DNA from: DCFW01 sp963790715
GTDB lineage: Bacteria > Bacteroidota > Bacteroidia > Bacteroidales > Bacteroidaceae
Length of the DNA stretch: 64,000 nucleotides
Assembly: GCA_963790715.1 (NCBI GenBank)
Contig: CAWBPN010000011.1
Location: 380,524-444,523, forward strand
Direction of reading: 5' to 3'
Shown piece after piece: positions 34,638 through 44,890 of the stretch. Each line of letters opens with the position of its first letter. Positions within the stretch are counted from its first letter, which is position 1. Below the pieces are notes generated by a model. The model saw nothing but the letters and a program-made list of their open reading frames with translations, was not told the origin of the DNA and ran no database searches. The translations under genes and the position numbers were made by a program.

Positions 34638-34698
34638 AAATGTATCATTTTTGACATAGGATACATTTGAACACCTAAAAAGATACATTTCACACCTA
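34638..34698 (+). promoter_or_regulatory. Candidate operator of the hybrid two-component regulator (autoregulation)
   Basis: Two direct half-sites start 22 bp apart: TACATTTGAACACC (34662-34675) and TACATTTCACACC (34684-34696). An inverted copy, AAATGTATC (34638-34646), precedes them. The same type, AACATTT-N3-ACC, recurs with the same 22-bp spacing at 38904-38938 ahead of the glycosidases. AraC-type domains of such regulators bind tandem half-sites, so this is a plausible site; not proven. Confidence 0.55.
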
Positions 34699-34768
34699 TA
34701 GCAAAAAAGAAATATTATATAAACACACAAAACAGATAAAAAGTGCGTTGTTTCTTCAAATAAATGTA

Positions 34769-34776
34769 TTACTTTG
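34769..34776 (+). promoter_or_regulatory. Possible -7 element of the hybrid two-component gene
   Basis: TTACTTTG, one mismatch from TAnnTTTG, 29 bases before the chosen ATG. Confidence 0.4.
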
Positions 34777-34805
34777 CAATATGAATAGCGACATTGTTTA
34801 ATATT

Positions 34806-37800
34806 ATGATGAAAAAAAACATTCTCTTTCTTACCTTGTTTTGGTCGTTTTTAGCATGTACTACAATCACAATCGTTGCCCAACCTGATTTGCACTTCAA
34901 ACAAATCACAGTAACACAAGGCTTGTCATCAAACTCGGTTAATGCTATAATTAAGGACTCAAAAGGATTTATGTGGTTCGGCACATCAGTAGGGCTAGAC
35001 AGATTCGACGGATACAGCATTAAGAAATACTACAGCAACCCTCATAATCACAAAAGTTTGCCTGACAACGGTGTAACCGACGTTGCAGAAGATGCCATAG
35101 GTAACATTTGGATAAGAACATATAACGGTTATGCCATTTATGACTATAAAAAAGAATACTTCATTCGTGACATACATACTTATTTAATGAAAATAAAAAC
35201 AGGATTCCAACGGTTGAAATCAATAGAATACATATATGTCGACAATGATAAAAACCTTTGGATATACGACGGTGAAAAGAAATTGTATTACTATCGTTTC
35301 AAGGAAAATGAATTACGCATATATAGTACTGACACCAGAGGATCGTCAAACGGCAAACTAAATAACATGGTGCAGATGGGACACCTCTTTTATATCATAT
35401 ACCAATCAGGAGAACTGGAATGCCTGGCTCCTATGATGAACAAGGTTGTTATGCATAACAGTTTTCTTAGCAAAGCTGTAGCAAAACATTCGGAACAATA
35501 TTACATCTACGCTGATAAAAGTAACGGTATATGGATAACCTCAGGATTTCCTATAGGTGTGTGGAGCTATGATACACGTAATGGCAAATGGACTCATTTG
35601 TCAAAAGAATCGAAAGGTCAGTACAAACTCAATAGTGATGTGATACACAAAGTCGTAGATGATGGCAATAGTAATATATATATGGCTACAGACCACGGAG
35701 GAATTAATGTCTACAACAAACATACCAGACAAACGACTTTTTATTGTAACGACCCTACCGATCAGAATTCTATTGCCGGAAACACTCTTTACACGATATA
35801 TTTCGATAATGAAAACACATTGTGGGCAGGTACTTTTAAAAAAGGTGTATCATACTATAGCTCACATACTCAGAAATTCATACCTTTTCACTTCAGAGAT
35901 AAAAACAACCCGGAAAGTCCTAATGATATTAATTGCATCTGCACAGATATGACCGGTAATATCTGGTTCGGCACCGACGGTGAAGGATTGGTAAAGTTTT
36001 CTTCAAAAACAAAACAAACTACATATTTCCAAGCAAAGAATTCTCCCAACTCTCTTTCTGGCAACATTATAGTATCAATAATGTGCGATTCAAAAAATCG
36101 TATATGGATGGGAACTTATCTAAACGGACTTTGCTGCTACGATAATGGTATATTCATACAATACAGGCACAACGATAATAATACCAACAGCTTGTGCTAC
36201 AATAATATATGGGATGTTGCCGAAGATAACAAAGGATTTATATGGATAGCGACATTAGGTAAGGGGTTACAAAAATTAAATGCCGAAACAGGTCAATTTA
36301 CCACATATAATTATCAACAGGGGCTAAGCAATAATACCATGGTGGCACTTTGCAAAACAAAAGGTAATATCATGTATACAGGCACCAGCTCTGATGTTAA
36401 AGAGATTAACATAAATACGAATAAAATTCGAACTATACTGAATGATATATACGTAACATGCTTATATAAAGATAATCGTAACTTGCTTTGGATCGGTTCA
36501 ACACAAGGATTACGCGTATACGATATAAAGACGGGACATGTAACAAACATTGCCTTGGAAAAAGACAATAATGACATAATGATTAAGGGCATAATAGAGG
36601 ATAACAACAATAACATGTGGATTACAACAGGCAACAGTCTGACAAATCTTATAATCAGCAACGACAATCAATCGAAAAAACTGAAATATAACATACTCAA
36701 TTACGATCAGAGCGACGGACTGCAAAGTACTTTTTTCAACGGGCGTTCGTTTTGTAAGACTTCAGACGGAAGGATTTACGTCGGTTGCGATGAAGGTTAC
36801 AACATAATTGAACCGAACAACATAATACATAATTATTACCGACCTAAAGTAGGCTTCACAAATTTGGAGATTTACAATAACAGTGTAAATGTGGACTCTT
36901 CATATAACGGACAAAAAATACTGAAGGCTTCACTTTCAGAGACCAAAAGACTTGACTTTAACTATACGGTGAAGATGTTTTCAATAGAGTTTTCAGCTTT
37001 TGACTATGCCATGCCGAGTAAATGCAAATATGCATACATGCTCAAAGGGTTCAATACAAATTGGATAACAACCAAAGATAACAAAGTGACATTCACCAAC
37101 CTAGATGCCGGTAAATATACATTACTCGTAAAAGCTACAAACAGCGACGGATTTTGGAATAATTCCCCTTCGACAATAACAATTGTCGTACATCCTCCTT
37201 TTTGGAAAACATGGAAAGCCTACATTCTATATATTATTGTCATTATATTGGCTATTTATTATTTAATCGATCAAAATAAAAAGAAGCAAGAAGAGAAGCT
37301 ACATCTTCAACGTATTGAACTTGAATCAAAACGACAAAAAGAGATGAACGAAATGAAGATGAGATTCTTCACAAATGTAAGCCATGATTTCAGAACGCCT
37401 CTTTCGCTTATAATCACACCTCTTGAAAAACTTATTGACGAACAAAAAGGCACAATAAAAAAGCAATTGTTATTAATTCATCAAAATGCACAAGAATTAC
37501 TCACTCTGGTAAATCAATTGCTAGATTTCAGGCGCCTTGATGCAAACAAAGAAAAGCTAAATCCGTTAAACGGCAATATAATACTTGTAATTAAAAATGT
37601 GAGCGACTCATTTAAGGTGTATGTCGAACAAAAAAATATCAAGCTCAACTTCACGGCTGATACCACCGAACTGGAAATGACATTCGACAAGGACAAAATA
37701 GAAAAAATAATGATGAACCTACTATCGAATGCCTTTAAATTTACACCTGAATCTGGGACAATAGAAGTAAAAGAATTCCATGACAACAAAAACATACACA

Positions 37801-38888
37801 TACAGGTTGCCGATAATGGAATAAATATCGACGACAAAGATAAAGAACATATATTCGACCGCTTTTACCAAGTGCATCAACCGAGAATGAACGAAGGTAG
37901 CGGTATAGGGTTACATATAGTAAAAGAATATACCAAATTACATGGGGGAAAAGTTAAAATAACCGACAATAAGCCACAAGGAGTTATATTCACCGTAACA
38001 CTTCCGATAAAGCATTTAATTCTTGAAGACGAGAAAGAACCTACTGCTGAAAAAGTTATCATGGAAGAGACTCATACTTTGACGACAAACACAAATGAAG
38101 AAAATAAAAAGGATAATACGGAGAAAAGGCCTACAATACTAATTGTAGAGGATAATGAAAACTTTAAGAATTTCATCATAAGTTGCCTCAATGACGAATA
38201 TAACGTATTTGGCGCCGCAAACGGCGAAGAAGCGATGAAAAACATTGAGCAACAGGAAATAGATATAATCTTGAGTGACATAATGATGCCCGTTATGGAT
38301 GGTTTGGAATTGTGCAAGGCTGTGAAATCAAATATAAATTATTCTCATATCCCTATAATCTTAATCACTGCACGCACAGCAGAAGAGCATCGCATGGAAG
38401 GACTGCAATATGGTGCAGATGACTATATCACCAAGCCGTTTAACCTGAAGATACTGAAACTTCGCATAAGCAAATTCGTAGAATGGAGTCGCCGTGCACA
38501 CGAAAACTTTACAAAGAAGTTAGACATAACACCAAGTGAAATAACAATAAGTTCACTTGATGAAAAACTGATGCAAAAAGCTATGGAAAACGTAGAAGAC
38601 AATATTGGCAACAGTGAATTTTCTGTAGAAGAACTCAGCAAAGAATTAGGTTTAAGTCGCGGACATCTTTATAAAAAATTAATGAGTATCACTGGTAAAT
38701 CGCCTCTTGAATTCATAAGAATCATAAGATTGAAGCGCAGCCAACAATATTTAAAAGAAAGCCAGATGAGCATATCGGAAATTGCATATACCGTAGGATT
38801 TAATTCCCCTAAGAATTATGCAAGATACTTTAAGGAAGAATTCGGAAAAACACCTTCGGAATATGTTAAAAACATACATAATAAATAA
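34806..38888 (+). CDS. Hybrid two-component system regulator (HTCS)
   Basis: Start taken at the ATG at 34806 (MMKKNILFLTLFWSFLACTT, signal peptide); a TTG 12 bases earlier is weaker. 1360 residues. Periplasmic two-component propeller repeats (such as IKDSKGFMWFGTSVGLDRFD) run to ~690, a Y_Y_Y domain (~740-800) precedes a membrane helix (~806-825), then HisKA with H860 (NVSHDFRTPLSLI), an ATPase (MNLLSNAFKFTPESG, GSGIGLHIVKEY), a receiver with D1158 (LSDIMMPVMDG) and a C-terminal AraC helix-turn-helix (EELSKELGLSRGHLYKKLMS). All phosphorelay residues are intact. It lies directly upstream of GH31 and GH3 genes, so it probably senses a xyloglucan-type oligosaccharide. Confidence 0.95.
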   Translation: MMKKNILFLTLFWSFLACTTITIVAQPDLHFKQITVTQGLSSNSVNAIIKDSKGFMWFGTSVGLDRFDGYSIKKYYSNPHNHKSLPDNGVTDVAEDAIGNIWIRTYNGYAIYDYKKEYFIRDIHTYLMKIKTGFQRLKSIEYIYVDNDKNLWIYDGEKKLYYYRFKENELRIYSTDTRGSSNGKLNNMVQMGHLFYIIYQSGELECLAPMMNKVVMHNSFLSKAVAKHSEQYYIYADKSNGIWITSGFPIGVWSYDTRNGKWTHLSKESKGQYKLNSDVIHKVVDDGNSNIYMATDHGGINVYNKHTRQTTFYCNDPTDQNSIAGNTLYTIYFDNENTLWAGTFKKGVSYYSSHTQKFIPFHFRDKNNPESPNDINCICTDMTGNIWFGTDGEGLVKFSSKTKQTTYFQAKNSPNSLSGNIIVSIMCDSKNRIWMGTYLNGLCCYDNGIFIQYRHNDNNTNSLCYNNIWDVAEDNKGFIWIATLGKGLQKLNAETGQFTTYNYQQGLSNNTMVALCKTKGNIMYTGTSSDVKEININTNKIRTILNDIYVTCLYKDNRNLLWIGSTQGLRVYDIKTGHVTNIALEKDNNDIMIKGIIEDNNNNMWITTGNSLTNLIISNDNQSKKLKYNILNYDQSDGLQSTFFNGRSFCKTSDGRIYVGCDEGYNIIEPNNIIHNYYRPKVGFTNLEIYNNSVNVDSSYNGQKILKASLSETKRLDFNYTVKMFSIEFSAFDYAMPSKCKYAYMLKGFNTNWITTKDNKVTFTNLDAGKYTLLVKATNSDGFWNNSPSTITIVVHPPFWKTWKAYILYIIVIILAIYYLIDQNKKKQEEKLHLQRIELESKRQKEMNEMKMRFFTNVSHDFRTPLSLIITPLEKLIDEQKGTIKKQLLLIHQNAQELLTLVNQLLDFRRLDANKEKLNPLNGNIILVIKNVSDSFKVYVEQKNIKLNFTADTTELEMTFDKDKIEKIMMNLLSNAFKFTPESGTIEVKEFHDNKNIHIQVADNGINIDDKDKEHIFDRFYQVHQPRMNEGSGIGLHIVKEYTKLHGGKVKITDNKPQGVIFTVTLPIKHLILEDEKEPTAEKVIMEETHTLTTNTNEENKKDNTEKRPTILIVEDNENFKNFIISCLNDEYNVFGAANGEEAMKNIEQQEIDIILSDIMMPVMDGLELCKAVKSNINYSHIPIILITARTAEEHRMEGLQYGADDYITKPFNLKILKLRISKFVEWSRRAHENFTKKLDITPSEITISSLDEKLMQKAMENVEDNIGNSEFSVEELSKELGLSRGHLYKKLMSITGKSPLEFIRIIRLKRSQQYLKESQMSISEIAYTVGFNSPKNYARYFKEEFGKTPSEYVKNIHNK

Positions 38889-38903
38889 ATCCATCGGATA
38901 TTA

Positions 38904-38938
38904 AACATTTCATACCCCAATAGGAAACATTTGCGACC
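38904..38938 (+). promoter_or_regulatory. Candidate HTCS operator ahead of the GH31-GH3 unit
   Basis: AACATTTCATACC (38904-38916) and AACATTTGCGACC (38926-38938) are direct repeats offset by exactly 22 bp, ending 22 bases before the -7 element TATATTTG. They share the ACATTT-N3-ACC pattern with the sites at 34662-34696. Confidence 0.6.
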
Positions 38939-38960
38939 ATAGCATATGAATATTTAATAA

Positions 38961-38968
38961 TATATTTG
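38961..38968 (+). promoter_or_regulatory. Predicted -7 element of the GH31-GH3 unit
   Basis: TATATTTG matches TAnnTTTG, 24 bases before the chosen GH31 start. Confidence 0.6.
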
Positions 38969-38992
38969 CTGCCATTATTAATATTCAAAAAT

Positions 38993-41851
38993 ATGAAAAG
39001 TCACAATATAACTATCATGATATGGATGTTGCTTTTTGCCCCGGTATTTACTATGTTAGGCGCAATAAGTAATAAACCTGTAGTGATTGAACTAAAACAG
39101 CACAAGGCTTCCAACGCAAGAAAAATAAAGTTGGAAGTAGTCAGCGACAAAATTATTCATGTATTGGCAGCACCGGATGATAAATTTTCAGGCGACAAAA
39201 GTTTAATCATTGTTCCGTCATTGAAAATGACGGGTAAATACACTACAAATACTCAAGGCAAAATTGTCACTCTGTCTACTAGCGAGTTAAAAGTGACTGT
39301 CAACAAATCAACCGGGGTCATTACTTTTTTCGACAAACAAGGAAAAGTGCTATTGGCAGAATCGGCAAACGGACGTTCATTTAAACCAATAACAGTTGAA
39401 GGAACTAAAGGATATACTATAACACAATACTTTAATTCTCCGTTAAGTGAAGCATTCTATGGTTTGGGGCAACATCAGTCAAATGAAATGAACTATCGCG
39501 ATAAGAATGAAACTCTCCTGCAATATAATACTAAAGTAACCATACCGTTTGTGTGGAGTACAAAAAACTACGGAATACTGTGGGATAACTATTCATACAG
39601 CAAATGGGGTGATCCACGTAATTATGCTCAACTGGGACAAGCATTCAAACTTTTTGATAAAGAAGGTAAAGAGGGCGGTCTTACGGCATCATACAAAAAC
39701 AAGTCAAAAGGATTGAAACCTATAATTCGCGATGAGTCTTCAATTTGTTATGAAGATGTTGAATCCATAAAGAACTTACCTGCACACTATTCTTTTAAGG
39801 GAGCTAATGTTTGTTATGAAGGCAGCATAGTACCGAAAGAAAGCGGTTTTTTTCACTTCAAGCTCTATTATGCCGGATATACCAAAGTATATATTGATAA
39901 CAAGCTCGTAGTTCCAGAACGTTGGCGTACATCATGGAATCCAAATACTTATAAATTTACAGTAAACCTCATAGCAGGTAAAAAGACACCTATACGCATA
40001 GAATGGTTGCCTGACGGCGATATATCATATTGCGGACTAAGCGTACTCACACCTAATCCTATGCAAAAATCAAAGATTTGCATTTGGAGCGAAATGGGCA
40101 GTGAAGAGAACTACTATTTCGTTTACGGATCAAATCCTGATGATGTAATAAGCGGATACCGTACACTAACTGGTAAGTCCCAAGTAATGCCACAATGGGC
40201 TATGGGTTATTGGCAAAGTAAAGAACGTTATAAATCAGCTGATGAGATAGAAGGTATAGTAAATGAATTTCGTAAAAAGCAAGTTCCTTTAGATGTAATC
40301 ATACAAGATTGGTATTATTGGCGTCAAAATGATTGGGGAAGCCATAAGTTCGACCCTACACGTTATCCAGATCCTAAAGCCATGATTGACTCCATACATG
40401 ATATGCATGCCAAATATATGATATCCGTATGGCCTAAGTTCTATTTAACGACAGAGCACTATAAGGAAATGGACAGTCATGGCTGGATGTATAAACAAGC
40501 TATTAAAGACAGTATCCGCGATTGGGTAGGTCACGGTTACATAGGCAGCTTCTATGATGCTTATTCGGCTGACGCACGCAAACTTTTCTGGAAACAAATA
40601 AATGAGACGCTTTTCCCGATGGGAGTAGATGCCTGGTGGATGGATGCAAGCGAACCGGATATCAAGGACTGTACACCATTATGGTATTGGAAAAGACTTT
40701 GCGGTCCGACGGCCTTAGGCCCGTCTACCAAATACCTCAACGCTTATGCTTTGGAAAATGCCAAGGCAATATATGAAGGTCAACGCGGTACTGATCCGGA
40801 TAAACGCGTATTCTTATTGACACGATCCGGATTTGCAGGCGAACAACGCTTTTCAACTGCTACATGGAGTGGTGATATAGCCACGCGTTGGGAAGACCTG
40901 CGCTCACAAATAACCGCCGGACTTAACTTTTCAATGGCTGGAATACCATGGTGGGGCATGGATATTGGTGGATTTTGTGTTGAAGATCGTTATGTAAACG
41001 GATATAACAAATTACTAAATACAGGAGTTGAAGATGCTGATGAGAAAGAATGGAAAGAGCTGAATACACGGTGGTTCCAATATGGTGCATTTGTACCTGT
41101 CTTCCGTGCACACGGACAATATCCGCCCCGCGAGCCGTTTAACATTTCGGCTGAAGGTACACCTACATACAACAGTATTTTATGGTATATGAATTTGAGA
41201 TACCGTATGTTACCTTATATATATTCAATAGCCGGTGCAATACATTTCGACGATTATACACTAATGAGAGGACTGGCTATGGATTTCGAAAAAGATCCTA
41301 AAGTATATAATATTAACGACCAATATATGTTCGGCCCTGCACTGATGGTTAATCCTGTAGGTACGTATGAAACACGTAGCCGCAATGTTTATCTTCCTGC
41401 ACAACATATCTGGTATGATTTTTACACCGGCAAGAGTTACAATGGCGGACAAAATATAAATGCTGATGCTCCATACGAACGTATTCCGTTATTCGTTCGT
41501 GACGGGTCTATCATTCCTTACGGTCCGGCATTACAATATACAAGTGAGAAGAAACCTCAAAACATCACGGTTTATGTTTATGCAGGAGCAAATGGTATGT
41601 TTACTCTCTACGAGGATGAAGGTACTAATTATAATTACGAAAAAGGTAAGTATGCCACAATCGAGTTCACTTACAATGACGTAAACAAGACATTGACAAT
41701 CGGCAAACGTAACGGCTCATTCGATGGTATGCTTGAAAAACGTACATTCAACATCGTTTACGTCAATGGTTCACAACCTAAAGGATATGATCCTGATGCT
41801 AAAGGTATTACCGTTGATTATAACGGTTCCGAACAAATCCTAAAGCTGTAA
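38993..41851 (+). CDS. GH31 glycosidase with inserted PA14 domain, probable alpha-xylosidase
   Basis: Start set at the ATG at 38993 (signal peptide; the upstream in-frame codons lack one). 952 residues. N-terminal beta-sandwich, then a PA14 insert (~235-370, SFKGANVCYEGSIVPKESGF), then the (beta/alpha)8 barrel. The nucleophile is D551 in WWMDASEPD and the acid/base is D628 in SGDIATRWED, 77 residues apart. A PA14 insert in the N-terminal domain is the feature of Bacteroides xyloglucan alpha-xylosidases, which also use two Asp at nearly these positions. I infer removal of alpha-1,6-xylose from xyloglucan oligosaccharides; alpha-glucosidase remains possible. Secreted, probably periplasmic. Confidence 0.88.
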   Translation: MKSHNITIMIWMLLFAPVFTMLGAISNKPVVIELKQHKASNARKIKLEVVSDKIIHVLAAPDDKFSGDKSLIIVPSLKMTGKYTTNTQGKIVTLSTSELKVTVNKSTGVITFFDKQGKVLLAESANGRSFKPITVEGTKGYTITQYFNSPLSEAFYGLGQHQSNEMNYRDKNETLLQYNTKVTIPFVWSTKNYGILWDNYSYSKWGDPRNYAQLGQAFKLFDKEGKEGGLTASYKNKSKGLKPIIRDESSICYEDVESIKNLPAHYSFKGANVCYEGSIVPKESGFFHFKLYYAGYTKVYIDNKLVVPERWRTSWNPNTYKFTVNLIAGKKTPIRIEWLPDGDISYCGLSVLTPNPMQKSKICIWSEMGSEENYYFVYGSNPDDVISGYRTLTGKSQVMPQWAMGYWQSKERYKSADEIEGIVNEFRKKQVPLDVIIQDWYYWRQNDWGSHKFDPTRYPDPKAMIDSIHDMHAKYMISVWPKFYLTTEHYKEMDSHGWMYKQAIKDSIRDWVGHGYIGSFYDAYSADARKLFWKQINETLFPMGVDAWWMDASEPDIKDCTPLWYWKRLCGPTALGPSTKYLNAYALENAKAIYEGQRGTDPDKRVFLLTRSGFAGEQRFSTATWSGDIATRWEDLRSQITAGLNFSMAGIPWWGMDIGGFCVEDRYVNGYNKLLNTGVEDADEKEWKELNTRWFQYGAFVPVFRAHGQYPPREPFNISAEGTPTYNSILWYMNLRYRMLPYIYSIAGAIHFDDYTLMRGLAMDFEKDPKVYNINDQYMFGPALMVNPVGTYETRSRNVYLPAQHIWYDFYTGKSYNGGQNINADAPYERIPLFVRDGSIIPYGPALQYTSEKKPQNITVYVYAGANGMFTLYEDEGTNYNYEKGKYATIEFTYNDVNKTLTIGKRNGSFDGMLEKRTFNIVYVNGSQPKGYDPDAKGITVDYNGSEQILKL

Positions 41852-41881
41852 TCACAAAAATTTATACAATAAAAACAGACA

Positions 41882-44089
41882 ATGAATAAAATATATAAAT
41901 GTATTTTTCTTTCAATGGCAATAACATTGACATGCTATAACTTAAAAGCTCAAGACATGCCTGCATATTTAGACCAAAAACAACCGATAGAAGTACGTGT
42001 GAAAGATGCTTTATCACGTATGACACTTGAGGAAAAAGTAGCTCTGTGCACTGCACAATCGAAGTTCAGTTCTCATGGTGTTCCGCGTTTGGGCATACCT
42101 GAAATATGGATGAGCGACGGTTCTCACGGTGTTCGTGAAGAGATTTCGTGGGATAGTTGGAATCCGGCAGGATGGAGCAATGATGCCTGCACCGGCTTCC
42201 CTGCTCTCACATGCTTGGCTGCCACATGGAATCCCGATATGGCTGTGCTATATGGCAAATCAATAGGTGAAGAATTCCGTTACCGTAATAAAGATGTTAT
42301 GCTTGGTCCCGGACTCAACATTTACCGTACGCCTCTTTGCGGACGTAACTATGAATATATGGGTGAAGACCCGTATTTAACATCAGAGATAGCCGTACCT
42401 TATGTTGAAGGTGTGCAAAAGAACGGTGTTGCAGCATGTGCTAAGCATTATATTCTAAACAATCAAGAGACATGGCGTGACAGTGTTGACGTTGAACTGA
42501 GCGACCGTGCCTTACATGAGATATACCTGCCGGCATGGAAAGCGGTGGTACAACACGCTCATATTTGGACTATAATGGGTTCCTACAATCTTATTCGCGG
42601 TAAACACGGCTGCGAAAACGATTTGACTCTTAACCGGATACTTAAAAAAGACTTCGGCTTCGACGGTGTGGTGATTTCCGATTGGGGAGGTGCACACAAC
42701 ACTTTTGATTCGGCATTAGGAGGATTAGATATAGAAATGGGAAGTTGGACTAACGGAATGAGTAGCGGCAAAAACTTTGCTTATGACGATTATTTCCTGG
42801 CTCGCGATTATTTGAAAGCATTAAAAGAGGGGAAAATACAGGAAAGCAACGTTGACGACAAAGCAGCACGCATATTGCGACTGATCTTCCGCACTGCCAT
42901 GAATCAAAATAAACCATGGGGATCATTTGCTACAGAAGAACATTTCAAAGCAGCACGCTCTATCGGCGACGAAGGCATAGTGTTACTTAAAAACGATAAA
43001 AGGAAGCTCTTACCTATTAATCCTAAGCACTATAAGAAGATATTGGTTGTTGGCGAAAATGCCACACGTTCACTCACGGCAGGCGGTGGAGCGGCAGGAT
43101 TGAAAGTAGTTCACGAAGTATCGCCTTTGTCGGCATTGCAGGCTAAGTATGGAGATGCCGTACATTATACTATGGGTTATGCTTCAGGGCCGTGTGTATA
43201 CGGGCAAGTTGTTCCTCCAAAATATTCCGAAGATTCATTAAGGAGCGAGTCAATAAAAGAAGCAAAAAAAGCCGACTTAATTATATATATAGGTGGACTT
43301 AACAAAAACTTCCGTCAGGATTGTGAGTCAGGCGACAGGTTATCGCTTAATCTGCCTTTCGGTCAAGACGAATTAATTGAAGGATTGGCAAAAGCAAACA
43401 AAAATATCATAGTTACGTTACTTAGCGGCAACGCTGTTGCTATGCCTTGGGTAAACCTGGTTCCATCAATAATACAAAGCTGGTATCTTGGTAGTGAAGC
43501 AGGAAATTCTTTAGAGGATATATTAAGCGGGGATGTAAATCCAAGCGGTAAACTTCCTTTTACCTTTCCTGTCAAGCTAAACGACGTAGGTGCACACAGT
43601 TTCGGAGCAGATGTCTATCCGGGAGTAAACCACAAAGAAACGTATAAAGAAGATATATTCGTAGGTTACCGCTGGGCTGAGAAAAATGGCATTGCTCCCC
43701 TATTCCCTTTTGGACACGGACTTAGCTATACTACCTTTAAATATGGCAAGGCAGCGGCAAGCGCAGACGAAATGGATAAAGACGGGAAAATAAAGTTGAC
43801 CATCCCGATAACAAACACCGGTAAAGTATCCGGCAAAGAAGTGATGCAACTGTATATAGGAGAAGAAAATCCAAGTGTGCCACGTCCGATAAAAGAACTT
43901 AAAGGTTTTGATAAAATAGAATTGGCTCCGGGCGAAACAAAAATTGTGACGTTCACCATAACACCCGGACAATTAGCTTTTTATGATGAGAATCAAAAAA
44001 GTTGGAGAAGCGAATCAGGTAGATTCAAAGCATACATAGGCTCTTCATCAGAGGATATTCGTCAGATAATTCCGTTCAAGCTAAAATAA
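41882..44089 (+). CDS. GH3 beta-glucosidase
   Basis: A 735-residue exported glycosidase (signal peptide ending near LKAQ). The N-terminal TIM barrel carries the nucleophile D267 in VVISDWGGAH. The second alpha/beta domain includes GENATRSLTAGGGAAGLKV and GLNKNFRQDCESGDR, and the C-terminal fibronectin-III-like domain starts near 640 (IPITNTGKVSGKEVMQLYIG). It sits 30 bases after the GH31 gene and is probably co-transcribed. It would trim beta-linked glucose after the alpha-xylosidase, as in xyloglucan breakdown; exact linkage is inferred from context. Confidence 0.92.
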   Translation: MNKIYKCIFLSMAITLTCYNLKAQDMPAYLDQKQPIEVRVKDALSRMTLEEKVALCTAQSKFSSHGVPRLGIPEIWMSDGSHGVREEISWDSWNPAGWSNDACTGFPALTCLAATWNPDMAVLYGKSIGEEFRYRNKDVMLGPGLNIYRTPLCGRNYEYMGEDPYLTSEIAVPYVEGVQKNGVAACAKHYILNNQETWRDSVDVELSDRALHEIYLPAWKAVVQHAHIWTIMGSYNLIRGKHGCENDLTLNRILKKDFGFDGVVISDWGGAHNTFDSALGGLDIEMGSWTNGMSSGKNFAYDDYFLARDYLKALKEGKIQESNVDDKAARILRLIFRTAMNQNKPWGSFATEEHFKAARSIGDEGIVLLKNDKRKLLPINPKHYKKILVVGENATRSLTAGGGAAGLKVVHEVSPLSALQAKYGDAVHYTMGYASGPCVYGQVVPPKYSEDSLRSESIKEAKKADLIIYIGGLNKNFRQDCESGDRLSLNLPFGQDELIEGLAKANKNIIVTLLSGNAVAMPWVNLVPSIIQSWYLGSEAGNSLEDILSGDVNPSGKLPFTFPVKLNDVGAHSFGADVYPGVNHKETYKEDIFVGYRWAEKNGIAPLFPFGHGLSYTTFKYGKAAASADEMDKDGKIKLTIPITNTGKVSGKEVMQLYIGEENPSVPRPIKELKGFDKIELAPGETKIVTFTITPGQLAFYDENQKSWRSESGRFKAYIGSSSEDIRQIIPFKLK

Positions 44090-44138
44090 TAAGAATTATT
44101 TTTTTTTGAAAGACTAAGGTAAGTATAAAAAATAAATC

Positions 44139-44178
44139 TATCTTTGCCATCTATTATTGTCAAATATAATAGGTGGCA
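44139..44178 (+). promoter_or_regulatory. lemA promoter with a hairpin at the transcript's 5' end
   Basis: TATCTTTG (44139-44146) matches TAnnTTTG. Starting inside it, TGCCATCTATTAT (44145-44157) pairs with ATAATAGGTGGCA (44166-44178), one wobble, loop of 8. The hairpin covers the expected transcription start and could protect the mRNA 5' end or serve as an operator. Confidence 0.5.
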
Positions 44179-44245
44179 ATGGTTGTATATATGCACAATC
44201 GTTCCACAAGCAAAGGATCTAAACAATTAATAAAATGAATTTTAT

Positions 44246-44836
44246 ATGACAAAAAGAAATGTAAATATTCTTATCATCGTAGGTGTACTTCTACTAATCA
44301 TCGTTTTGATGGTAGCACCGTATAACTCAATGGTTAGCAAGCAACAAAGTGTAAAGGAAGCTTGGGGCAACGTTGAGAACCAATATCAACGCCGCTCGGA
44401 TTTGATTCCGAACTTGGTAAATACCGTAAAAGGCTATGCCACTCACGAGAAGACAACACTTGAGGAAGTTACCAACGCACGTGCCAGAGCAACGCAAATA
44501 ACGGTTAATCCGGATAACTTGTCAAGTGAGCAATTACAGAAATACCAACGTGCACAAGGTGATTTGACTACGGCACTCGGCAAATTGTTAGCCATAAGTG
44601 AAAATTATCCGAACTTAAAAGCGAACGAGAATTTTATTGAATTGCAGGCACAGCTGGAAGGAACCGAAAACCGTATCAGTGTTGCCCGTCATGATTTCAA
44701 TGATGCGACACAGGATTATAACAGCTACATATTAAAATTTCCACAAGTAGTCATAGCACATTTATTCGGCTTCAACGAAAAGGGATATTTTGAAGCAGAG
44801 AAAGGAGCGGAAAAGGCTCCTCAAGTCAAATTTTAG
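44246..44836 (+). CDS. lemA: LemA-family protein
   Basis: A 196-residue protein with an N-terminal membrane helix (NILIIVGVLLLIIVLMVAPY) followed by a four-helix bundle. The family signature WGNVENQYQRRSDLIPNLVN lies just after the helix, and RISVARHDFNDATQDYNSYI near the C-terminus is the conserved second motif. Length and order are standard. LemA is usually paired with TPM-domain proteins; none is adjacent here. Function unknown beyond membrane association. Confidence 0.93.
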   Translation: MTKRNVNILIIVGVLLLIIVLMVAPYNSMVSKQQSVKEAWGNVENQYQRRSDLIPNLVNTVKGYATHEKTTLEEVTNARARATQITVNPDNLSSEQLQKYQRAQGDLTTALGKLLAISENYPNLKANENFIELQAQLEGTENRISVARHDFNDATQDYNSYILKFPQVVIAHLFGFNEKGYFEAEKGAEKAPQVKF

Positions 44837-44890
44837 ACAATGAACCAATAATATGTTTACAAATAGACCACAATTACAAGAAAAATTGCA

